Of a DNA stretch of 64,000 bases, positions 31,325 to 40,503 are shown in pieces. The notes beneath the pieces are model-generated. The model did no database searches. It saw only the letters and a list, made by a program, of their open reading frames with translations, and was not told the DNA's origin. Source of the stretch: Nemertoderma westbladi (lineage: Eukaryota > Xenacoelomorpha > Nemertodermatida > Nemertodermatidae); NCBI GenBank assembly GCA_032718475.1, contig JAUCBJ010001668.1:1-64000 (forward strand), in the 5' to 3' direction. How positions within the stretch are numbered: position 1 is the first letter of the stretch; each line of letters begins with the position of its first letter. The position numbers and the translations under genes were made by a program.

Positions 31325-32470
31325 CCTATCTACAACTGTCATCCACTTTATCAGTACCGGTAGTGTTTTACTCTTCCAACACTGTAGTTTCTGTCTAGTG
31401 GTATCGGTACAGCAGTAATCTGATGCATGCAGGGGTCTCACATATAGGGATTAGATCACCTATCCAAACAATACAGTACTGCTGTACTGTCGCTGTTCTT
31501 GATGTAACATCATAATCAGATAAAGCATACTGATTTCCTTTGATTAGCATTGTACTGCAGTACCGGTACGACAGTACCTGCAGTAACAAACTAAACCAAT
31601 GTATACAATATCGTGAGCTAGTTACAATCAGATGTGTACGCAGTCAGCCACGTTGCGGGGATGCGGTCAACCTCACAGCTAGCCTCGCAGCTCCTATCCA
31701 CAACTGTCATCCACTTTATCAGTACAGCAGTAATCTGATGCAATAGCATTTGTTTTTTTTCACCTATAAGGATACTGCTGTCTACCCGAACCTTGATTAG
31801 CATAGGCCTACAGCTGTCATAACCTAGATTACATGCAGGGGTCTCACATATAGGGATTAGATCGCCTACCTAAACAATACAGTACTGCAGTACTGTCGTT
31901 GTTCTTGATGTAACAGCATAATCAGATAGAGCATACTGATTTCCTTTGATTAGCATTGTACTGCAGTATTAATGTAACAGTACCTGCAGTAACAAACTAA
32001 ACCAATGTATACAATATCGTGAGCTAGTTACAATCAGATGTGTATGCAGTCAGCCACGTTGCGGGGATGCGGTCAACCTCACAGCTCCTATCCACAACTG
32101 TCATCCACTTTATCAGTACAGCAGTAATCTGATGCAATAGCATTTGTTTTTTTTCACCTATAAGGATACTGCTGTCTACCCGAACCTTGATTAGCATAGG
32201 CCTACTGCTGTCATAACCTAGATTACATGCAGGAGTCTCACATATAGGGATTAGATCACCTACCCAAACAATACAGTACTGCAGTAGGCCTACTGTCGCT
32301 GTTCTTGATGTAACTGCGTTGTCAGATAGAGCATACTGATTTCCTTTGATTAGCATTGTACTGCAGTACGGTACCGGTACCACAGTATTAATGTAACAGC
32401 ACCCGCAGTAACAAACTAAGTCATTGTATACAATATCATGAGCCGGATATAATCAGATGTGTACACAGTC
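31325..32470. repeat. About 400-bp tandem repeat, nearly three units
   Basis: The marker AGGGGTCTCACATATAGGGA starts at 31431 and 31837; its variant AGGAGTCTC starts at 32231 (periods 406 and 394). Units share the run from this marker through AGCATACTGATTTCC to CACAACTGTCATCCACTTTA. Confidence 0.85.
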
Positions 32471-32474
32471 ATGG

Positions 32475-32690
32475 GATGCGGTCAACCACGCAGTCAGAGC
32501 AGCATCGCTGCCAGCCTCGCAGCCAGCCTCGCGGCACGCAGCAGCCTCGCAGCCAGCCACCCTCGCGGCACGCAGCAGCCTCGCAGCCAGCCACGCAGCC
32601 AGCCTCACGGCGCGCAGCAGCCTCGCAGTTGATCATGCAGTCAGCCAGCCAGCTACGCAGCTAGGCACGCAGTCAGCCCGTGAGAGTCAT
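32475..32690. repeat. GC-rich CAGCCTCGCAGC minisatellite
   Basis: Tandem variants of CAGCCTCGCAGCCAGC and CCTCGCGGCACGCAG, 12-40 bp, strikingly GC-rich against an AT-rich background. The Ala/Ser/Gln-rich frames through it are repeat-derived. Confidence 0.75.
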
Positions 32691-32766
32691 ACTTATTCAA
32701 ACGAGGTTAGTTTTCCCTAACTACCGATAGATTGATTGAAAAATAATAATGTTTAATTTTCACCTT

Positions 32767-33312
32767 CTAATCACCAACACCTAAAGTCACAACACCAAAC
32801 ATTAATAAATAATTAACAAGTTTACTAAATATAGGGTAATAAATATGAAATTTGCTAGGTGAACACATTAAAGTACATTTACCGGTATGAAAGCAGCAAA
32901 TGACTACGGTATTATTTATTCTTATTTTGCAATTATTAAAAATTTCAGGTTCATATATAACTTGAAGTTGCACATTATCAAAGACAACATAAAACCCGGT
33001 ATTGTTTATCAATAACCTATAGACTACAGACTTAATACTAAAAATATAAGTACATAAATTAACAGATTTTAAAATCAAATTAATACTAGTTTTATCAAAT
33101 ATATGCTTTTTTACTTTTTGGAAATTATACTTACTGCCTAATAATGTAATACGACCATTTTTAAATATTAATAATGTGGCACCAAATATCTTATATATAA
33201 ACTGATTTGGTTTGAGTATGTGTTTACCAGATAATTGATTTTTTAATTCTTTAAAATTAATCGCTGACACTTGCTGGCAACTTACATTCTTATTGACTAT
33301 CTGATAGTTCAT
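32767..33312 (-). CDS. TBP-fold-like protein (181 aa)
   Basis: The sequence has two imperfect repeats of about 85 residues. Each has the order F---I----A-LLIF--GK-TL-GS: ATLLIFKNGRITLLGS in the first, and YEPEIF then VVICCFHTGKCTL in the second. TATA-binding protein is a two-repeat saddle with the same landmarks (LIFSSGK-V-TGAK; YEPELFPGLIYR; LIF-SGK). A TBP-like role would be recruiting RNA polymerase to element promoters. The start overlaps the end of pPolB by 23 bases, so the two may share a transcript. The frame is intact. Similarity is by eye and must be tested with profile methods; the DNA-contacting phenylalanines are not all obvious. Confidence 0.6.
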   Translation of the reverse strand: MNYQIVNKNVSCQQVSAINFKELKNQLSGKHILKPNQFIYKIFGATLLIFKNGRITLLGSKYNFQKVKKHIFDKTSINLILKSVNLCTYIFSIKSVVYRLLINNTGFYVVFDNVQLQVIYEPEIFNNCKIRINNTVVICCFHTGKCTLMCSPSKFHIYYPIFSKLVNYLLMFGVVTLGVGD

Positions 33313-36300
33313 TGTTTGGTTCCCGATAAATAGGTATATTGTTTTTCTTTATCGGTTTTTCGACCTTTGTTTGATAGTGACCCCAGGGAAGCGAATGATT
33401 TTTATTAACCCAATAAAGTTTATCATCAAATGCGCTGAGAGCAAACTTATCACGTGCTATAGTATACACTTTGTGTAATTTACTTTGAAATTGATGTATT
33501 TCTTTTGAAATTTCTTCGTTTGAGTTATATGCTCTTACATAATCTTCGTGGCAAATATTTTTATCCACAACAGCTCTTGTTATTCCTTTCGCCCGTCGTA
33601 TATTGGATTCATTGAATTCCAAAATTGAATATAATTTTGGTCTTAAAAATACCGCTTGTTTAATTTCACGTGAGGCTAGTTCATCTTTACAGTAATAGAG
33701 CCTGGATTTATTTTTATCGCTGTAGAGTGGGTGATCCTTGGGGTAATTGGATGTATCTAAAATATTATTTTTAATTAATGCTTTTAAGAAATTACTCTGC
33801 GATGTATTATAGTAACAACCTATCAATGAGTCCGTATCTGATGCTACAATTTCAATACGGCAGTTTAATTCTAGCAATTTATCGTAATACAGCTGATACA
33901 TATCCAATTTAGCCAAGTCCAAGATAGTACTACCTATATAGACCGGCTTATCGAGAGTTACAGAGTCTTTTACTAATAAGTGACCCTAGAAGGAATCGTT
34001 ATAAATCATGAAATTTTCGTGATTTATACGTTTGACTAATTGGTCACATTTTTCTTTACTATTAGCGATACGAAAGTTGCATCGGTCCCTTATTTTTTCA
34101 ATCGTTTTTCCAAATAACGAATTATTCAGAAGCTTCGCGACAGCTGTTTCAATATACGTTTTTGCTATTCTCCTTTGATTAATATTAAAATCTATATAGG
34201 GTTTAAATACAAAGTCTTGATGGAAAGAATACAATTTATGGAGCTTAGTAACAATTAAACCTTGTTTTATATAAAATTTTAACAGTTTTAAATTTATATG
34301 ATAGAATTCCTTATCGAATTGTGTCAACATAAGTTTTGGTGCACACATCTTATAATTGCTATTAGTGCCTCTTTGTTTACAAACATGATTATATTGTTCC
34401 CTCATATATGGTGAAAGCATTGTCTCATTTATACTTAAATGTTCTGGAGCTAAGGGTAGTTCTAATGTACGATCGTGAATATCTTTGGGATATCGCAAAT
34501 TAAGAAAAACCCAATATCCCCTTCAGTATCAAGATTTGATAAATATTTTATTAGTTCTTCTGGAGCAGCATTCTCTAAATATGTAACGTTGACTTGTTCA
34601 AACCCTGAAACAGGTAGCTTTTTACTTAAATTACCAGAATACAAGGAATTAAAATCTATATTGAAAATATGACACTCTTCCTTGCTTGGATCATAATTAT
34701 CAGTATCTGGTATATTTGATTCTATGTAATGCTTTCGACAGAATGAAACCCCTCCTCTAATAGATGCTTCAAAATCTCTATATGTTTGGTAATCTTTTAT
34801 TAATGCTAACTTACATTTATTGTATTTCAGGGCGCAATCATAAGTGAAAGCTGCGATACTGCAATAATAAACTACTTCTAATTCGTAGTTTTGTCTACAT
34901 ACTCTCCTAAAGTTCTCAAATATATCAGCGTGGAGACAAACATCGAGTTTTAAGTATGCTAAAAGATAATCCTTGAGATTCACACAGTCAAACTGACTCC
35001 ATGATGCGTTGGCAAAACTATATTCCTCGGGAGTACAGGTATTTTGTGTTAATTTACTATAAAATTTGTCTATTGATGGTAATTTCGAATCATTGAATTT
35101 ATTTAAATCTGACAGATACTCGTAGGGAAATATACCTTTTCGTTTAATTGTTGCATTATTTAAATTTGGATAAAAATGTTTCATTTGCTGTTCAGTAATT
35201 GGTAGAACTGATGTTATATCCTCGCTGTCTATATCCTTTGTTGAACAATCAACTAAAGTACTTAGGGAAAAGGATAAAAATTGATATGTGTCTAAGACAC
35301 GTAGCTCGATTTTTGTTTTTTGTTCTTTCACTGGTATATGCATACTCAGTGAAATATACCTTTCAGAATTTTTAGGGATTACCTTTATATCCCAATCGGA
35401 ATATTTGTTATTGCTAAACCCAACTTGCAAAAGAAAATGCAAATCGTAGAGATTGCAGTTGTGTGCAGCGAGTATATACATGTGTCGTTTCAACGATAAA
35501 GAGCGGTTACATGCGTTACAAGCGGCTGCTATATAGTTACCAGTAATATGTGAGTGATGTTTATTTTTCTCAGACTTATCCTTAAATAAAACATTGCAAT
35601 AAAAGCAAGTTTTAGCTTTCCAAAAACTTAACTTATCTACTTCGTTAAGTATAATCTTCTCTCGCGTATGGGTTTCTGCCTACTTATATAATTGGGTGAT
35701 GTCATTATATACAGAGTCTAAAAAGTCTTGAATACAGTTGTTGTCGATTGTTTTTGTAAAGGTCTTCAAATAAAATTTTGGTGGATTGATTAATTCACTA
35801 CTAGGAACAATTAAATAACTTACAGCGCATGGAATATGATTCTGAATAAATTTACTGTTGGTGGCTGGCTCCAAAATAGATTCTATGTCAAAATATATTA
35901 CAAACAATGCTGGTAATGTTCTGTCTAAATTTCTAAAGCTAATGTGAGTTCTTTTTTCAGACGGTAGCTTCTCAACTTGACTTTTTCCTCGATAACAAGC
36001 AAGACGGTGACGTTCTAGAACATTTCTGTAGAAATGCGACAAACACCGTTCGCAATATTTCCTACATCTAATATGCTTACCTGTTGTATTCATCAAACGA
36101 TTCAAGTTAGTTATGCAAACATAATGTGATTGTTTACTCGTATTCTTATTTTTTACAAGTAATATATTCAATAACTCTTTATCTGGAGTGATTTTACTAA
36201 ATGGAGCCTGTCTTATATAGATACTCGATTGTTGTCGTAGAGTAATAAATTAATTATATATGCTGAATTCTGTTTTTCAAAAAGTTTAATTGCAAGCTGC

Positions 36301-37286
36301 CATTCTGTTGGATAATCTTTGTTCCCATTGTCAAAAATAAAATGACTCATATAATTTTTGTACTGCGAAGTACGATATTTGTTGTTCTTCACTTTGCTAC
36401 TAAATTTTGTGGCTATAATTGCCCATTTAAAACAATCATTATCAGCCGTTTGTATATTTATAACACATCGTTTACTCGATAGAGCCTTAGGTAACTCCAT
36501 ATAACCGTGACCTTTATATTCCAGTGACTTACACTTGGATTCAGCTACTTTAATTTCCACTCTTAATAAAGATTTAACGCGCCACCCTGAGCCACGAGTG
36601 TTAAATATGGCTATTTTTTGCATTAATTTTTCTAGTACATACTCAAACCATGTGTCAAAACTTTCATGTGAATCTACGGTATTAACTGAACCACCTGGAG
36701 AACTAAAATAGAAAGTTTCTTCTTGGTCACCCTCTGAAAAATGTGATCGATACATGAGTATATTCACACCTAGCCAGGGTCTAAGTACATTCATTTTGCT
36801 AAGTTTTCCTAATAATAGGTTTTTGATGTGTGGTAGAATATGAACTATGGATGAATGAATATCAGGAAAATCTTCATCATTTGGAAGATTGTAAACATAG
36901 ATTTCTAAACGGTTATCGTGTGCGGATCGTTCGATGCTAAAAATTGATGGACCTTGACCAGATTTCAGTCTTTTTCTAGATGCTACAGTATTGTTTTGGT
37001 TCCGTTGTGATGGTCTAACATGATAATAACGTTGGTGGCAGTCGTGACGTAAATAATTCTCATATAAATACTCTTTATTACAAGTAGGGCAAGTTTTTTC
37101 ATACACGTAAAGCTTCATTTCTTTACATCCCGTAGTTGTTTCATGTCGTTTGCATATTTCTTCACGTGAACATTTCACATGACAATTAAAACAATTGTGT
37201 TCTTCAAAATGAGATTTCACGTGTGTTAAATAATTTCGTTTAGAAATTTGAAGAGGACAAAATGGACATTTCAATTGTTTATCCAT
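33290..37286 (-). pseudogene. Protein-primed family B DNA polymerase, four lesions
   Basis: About 1330 codons in five pieces. Order: C2H2-type zinc fingers at the N-terminus (C7, C10, H22, H26 and more); GSGW...LP...K-CVINIQTADNDCFKWAI, typical of Polinton/DIRS-associated pPolB; exonuclease motif I YFDIES; HHSHITGNYIAAA then AAHNCNLYDLHF (exo II); motif A NIDFNSLYSG; motif B AKLLNNSLFGKT; motif C ASDTDSL. Lesions: frameshift near 36222-36230, in-frame TAG at 35680-35682, frameshift near 34490-34500, in-frame TAG at 33986-33988. All catalytic motifs survive in sequence but not in one frame. In Polintons this enzyme replicates the element, primed by a terminal protein. Confidence 0.93.
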
Positions 37287-37840
37287 CTCTTTATTATCCT
37301 AAAAACAATTTAAAATTAATATGAATATTGTTATATATATAATCAAAAAAAATTCATAAGCTACTCAACACAAATAAAATATAATATCTAAACTTTAATT
37401 AATTTAATATTTTCAGAATGAGCTCGATTGAATCAGTTGAGCTCTTTATATATATATATATTTCAAGTTTCTACTTATACCAACCAATCATAAATAACAG
37501 TTACACTGGAAACTAATATCATAAATAAAGTTGCTTTTACAACTGAATTCTTTATAATAAAATCAAGTCTAAACCAAGATGTGCATAATGCGTTTTTAAT
37601 TTTCATTGATAAAGTAGGTTTTACATGCTAATGTTTTATTATGGTGGTGTAAACTCATGCATTTACATGCGAATGTTTTATACCTAATCCCATGCTCACA
37701 TTAAATATAAACTATCACCAATATTTACTCAATAAAGTCACCTTTACATGCAAATACTTTATAATAATCACGCTTTGTGATAAAAAGTTACCTTTACAAG
37801 TTAGTGTGAAACTGAAAAAAAGTCTCTAGTTAATAATAAA
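37287..37840 (-). promoter_or_regulatory. pPolB upstream region with reiterated octamer/TATA-like motif
   Basis: About five iterations of ATAAAGT--C-TTTACATGC-AAT---TTTATAATA lie near 37525, 37610, 37655, 37730 and 37783. Read on the minus strand, the gene direction, the best copy is TTATAAAGTATTTGCATGTA, which combines a TATA-like element with the ATTTGCAT octamer. It sits directly upstream of the polymerase and downstream of the 37841 gene. A control role is inferred from repetition and position. Confidence 0.5.
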
Positions 37841-38884
37841 TCAATCTGATACTGTTTTTATATGTTCCTTATTGTAATCTGCTACCTCTTCACTTGCTTT
37901 TGTAACTTTTATTTTCTTTGTAGGTATAGAATCATTGTTGGGAATGGAAGATGTTTGAGATGTAGATCTGCGCTTTCTATCACTCGAGGTCTCTTCGATG
38001 TATGTCTTTGGATTAAATGTGGATGAAACTACTTCTGGAAATGACTTATTAACCTTAAACTTCCAAGTTGGTGGATATAGAATCGCGAAACCGTCTGCTA
38101 TATCAGTTGATGAAACATTTAACATCATATCGTAGAGAAACTCTATATATGGTATGTCTTTATCGTAATGTAACTGTAAATATTTGCTTTCCTTGTCTGT
38201 AATAATTACTTTTTTTTCTTGTACATTTATTTTTACTTTAAGTCGGTCAGATAAAGCTTTATCGTCCGTATCTAGCTCTGAAAAGACACCTTCGTTACTA
38301 ATTTCATAATTCCACTCATACCACAATGAATTTACTTCCGATGCTGTTAAGTTAAACCCATTATAATACCTAAGACCAATAGCATCAGAATATCTAGCTG
38401 AAATCTCCCATAGTCCCATATAAGTCGCTCCTTTATATTTGCTTACAAAACCAACAAAAGATGGGTTGGTTAAATTAACAACAGAACACTGATTTATTAT
38501 TTCGAGTGGTGGTGATAACAATTCTAATATTTCTGTCTTACTCTGAAGCAATAAATTAATGAGTGATTTGTTTAGAATTTGACATTTGCCTTGCTTCTGA
38601 ATATATACGTTTTCAGTAATAACACAGGTGGAAATATTTAACTTTCCTCTTGTAAATTCTATATTAGGATAAATATTACCTCTTGAAACTGGTGATTCCT
38701 TTTGTCGGTTGATTAATATTTCTAAGACGTCTAGAAGGTAGAGTGTATCCTGGTAAGAGAAGCACGTTGTTACATTGCTATCGCTTGAGAGTAATATAAG
38801 GTACTTGCCATAAACAATACTACAGGTATATTTATTAAATGTAAATTTCCAAGTATTGCTTGAAGTTTTTTTAAATAAATCCAT
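37841..38884 (-). CDS. Polinton protein of unknown function (347 aa)
   Basis: Intact frame, outermost gene of the leftward block. Residues 1-270 are a mixed fold with many aromatic residues and no recognised motif. The last 70 are Ser/Thr-rich and basic, with SDRKRRS and PTKKIKV, either of which could be a nuclear localisation signal. No membrane segment. Its position next to the right TIR, opposite the first rightward gene, is where element-specific accessory genes or a terminal-protein candidate might be found, but nothing in the sequence proves either. Confidence 0.7.
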   Translation of the reverse strand: MDLFKKTSSNTWKFTFNKYTCSIVYGKYLILLSSDSNVTTCFSYQDTLYLLDVLEILINRQKESPVSRGNIYPNIEFTRGKLNISTCVITENVYIQKQGKCQILNKSLINLLLQSKTEILELLSPPLEIINQCSVVNLTNPSFVGFVSKYKGATYMGLWEISARYSDAIGLRYYNGFNLTASEVNSLWYEWNYEISNEGVFSELDTDDKALSDRLKVKINVQEKKVIITDKESKYLQLHYDKDIPYIEFLYDMMLNVSSTDIADGFAILYPPTWKFKVNKSFPEVVSSTFNPKTYIEETSSDRKRRSTSQTSSIPNNDSIPTKKIKVTKASEEVADYNKEHIKTVSD

Positions 38885-39397
38885 AATTAGAATGAAAACT
38901 ATTTTGAAAAATAAAAACTAAATAAATGATTATTAGAATGTAAAACTTCGGTTTATATGCTTGCTTTAATAAAACAGAGTGACTTACAGTGAGGAATATA
39001 GTTGCTTCGTGTAACAGATGCAACGTGTACAGCTAAATTTATTACATTAGCGTGAGTTAGAGAGTGAAATAGCAGTAACGTGTAACAGATGCAACGTGAT
39101 CAATGCTAGCCCTGTCATTCTAACTTATATTCAACTTAGTTGATCGACCAGTTACATCGATAAAAGAAATCGATTATTATTAATAGTCGAATTAATGTAT
39201 TCTACGCTATAGTAATTATGTTAAGGAACTAGAAGCTATTTATAAACATCTGCTACCTGTGATGAAGATGAAGAATTCAATGACTATGGTATAACTCAGA
39301 TATTTATCGCCTTTTTCTCTCGAGGTTGGATGGAAGAGTGATTGGTGAGTTGTGAGGAGTTATATCGGTCCCGGGTTCGAACCCTGTTGAATATTTT
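38885..39397. other. Right subterminal non-coding region
   Basis: No gene. GTGTAACAGATGCAACGTG occurs twice (39008 and 39080 region). A GGTTCGAACC word at about 39368-39377 matches a pol III B-box, but no tRNA cloverleaf was found around it. Confidence 0.45.
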
Positions 39398-40183
39398 GTT
39401 ATCTGAAAAATTGCAAAATTAAATTTAGTTACTAGTGAAAAATAGCGATTTGAAAAATAATAGAAGTTACCTGATGCTAAGTGTAGACACCCGAACACCT
39501 GTAAAATAAAGGTTGGTGATTGGATGCAGTACTAGCATTGGGTGACTAATAACGCTTATCTGAAAAATTGCAAAATTAAATTTAGTTACTAGTGAAAAAT
39601 AGCGATTTGAAAAATAATAGAAGTTACCTGATGCTAAGTGTAGACACTCGAACACCTGTAAAATAAAGGTTGGTGATTGGATGCAGTACTAGCGTTGGGT
39701 GACTAATAACGCTTATCTGAAAAATTGCAAAATTAAATTTAGTTACTAGTGAAAAATAGCGATTTGAAAAATAATAGAAGTTACCTGATGCTAAGTGTAG
39801 ACACTCGAACACCTGTAAAATAAAGGTTGGTGATTGGATGCAGTACTAGCGTTGGGTGACTAATAACGCTTATCTGAAAAATTGCAAAATTAAATTTAGT
39901 TACTAGTGAAAAATAGCGATTTGAAAAATAATAGAAGTTACCTGATGCTAAGTGTAGACACTCGAACACCTGTAAAATAAAGGTTGGTGATTGGATGCAG
40001 TACTAGCGTTGGGTGACTAATAACGCTTATCTGAAAAATTGCAAAATTAAATTTAGTTACTAGTGAAAAATAGCGATTTGAAAAATAATAGAAGTTACCT
40101 GATGCTAAGTGTAGACACTCGAACACCTGTAAAATAAAGGTTGGTGATTGGATGCAGTACTAGCGTTGGGTGACTAATAACGC
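39398..40183 (-). repeat. 157-bp tandem array, five units
   Basis: Five near-identical 157-bp units (each from TTATCTGAAAAATTGC to CTAATAACGC). The outermost unit is part of the right TIR; the left TIR carries only one partial unit. Each unit yields the same short minus-strand open frame, which is an artefact of the repetition. Confidence 0.92.
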
Positions 40184-40377
40184 ATCTAGCGGAAGATGCG
40201 GGAACTTGAGAAGTTACCATGGTTACGGATGAAATGCTGACATCTGATTGGTTGAAATAATAACGACCACTGCAAAAGGTTGAAATGGTGGCTTCTGATT
40301 GGCTGCAGTACCAGAAATGGATGGTAATGATGGGCTACGGGTGACTTTGTGCGGAGGGGCTAGCATCCTATACTACT
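40063..40377 (-). repeat. Polinton right TIR
   Basis: Inverted copy of 21560-21874, ending ...CCTATACTACT next to the TCCACC duplication at 40378-40383. The inner edge falls within the outermost 157-bp unit. Confidence 0.93.
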
Positions 40378-40503
40378 TCCACCTTCAAAATAACCGGCAC
40401 AAATCATAGAATCATCTATATCATCTTCATCATAATGAGGTGCAGGTTGTCTGGGGAATGATGGGCACACGGACTTCCTGTAGAATTGTCCCGTCTTGGG
40501 GCC
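40378..40503 (-). pseudogene. Serine protease penultimate exon, 5' piece (frameshifted, cut by Polinton)
   Basis: Minus-strand exon starting after acceptor TTATTATTAG at 40504-40505. One frame reads DGTILQEVRVPIIPQTTC, a standard trypsin segment, then runs into stops. The frame one base on continues with DDIDDSMICAGYFEGG, the standard next segment. So one base has been lost around 40430-40443. The exon then stops at the Polinton target duplication (GGTGGA); its remainder, RDSCK plus donor, is at 21539-21553. The gene is therefore broken twice. Upstream exons should lie at higher coordinates but were not found. Confidence 0.85.

Larger units (their letters stand above)
30973..32766. other. Convergent spacer of the Polinton, repeat-filled
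   Basis: No supported gene between the two converging gene blocks. Holds a tandem array of about 400-bp units (31325-32470), a GC-rich minisatellite (32475-32690), and many palindromic words (GGTACCGGTACC, ACTGCAGTACTGTA). Open frames here repeat with the units and are artefacts. Confidence 0.7.
21560..40377. mobile_element. Polinton/Maverick element, full length, degraded
   Basis: The 18,818-bp element has 315-bp TIRs beginning AGTAGTATAGG and a 6-bp TCCACC duplication. The gene set is diagnostic: chromodomain retroviral-type integrase, A32/FtsK-type packaging ATPase, adenain-type protease, major capsid protein and protein-primed family B DNA polymerase. Plus-strand genes occupy 22456-30972, minus-strand genes 32767-38884. 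Broken genes are pPolB (two stops, two frameshifts), capsid protein (one stop), integrase (one frameshift) and two minor ORFs. All structural parts are still present, so the insertion is fairly young; TIRs differ at only a couple of bases. Confidence 0.95.

Noticed and set aside
31250-32383. Several minus-strand frames repeating the same peptide
   Set aside because: They recur once per 400-bp tandem unit in the Polinton spacer and lack any domain.
39340-39385. Possible tRNA or tRNA-derived SINE at the GGTTCGAACC word
   Set aside because: The T-arm stem is only partly paired, and no acceptor, D-arm or anticodon arm could be built around it.
39304-40126. Five identical short frames starting MFECLHLASG
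   Set aside because: One per 157-bp unit of the right-end array. The same frame appears once in the left TIR, where it is non-coding subterminal DNA.
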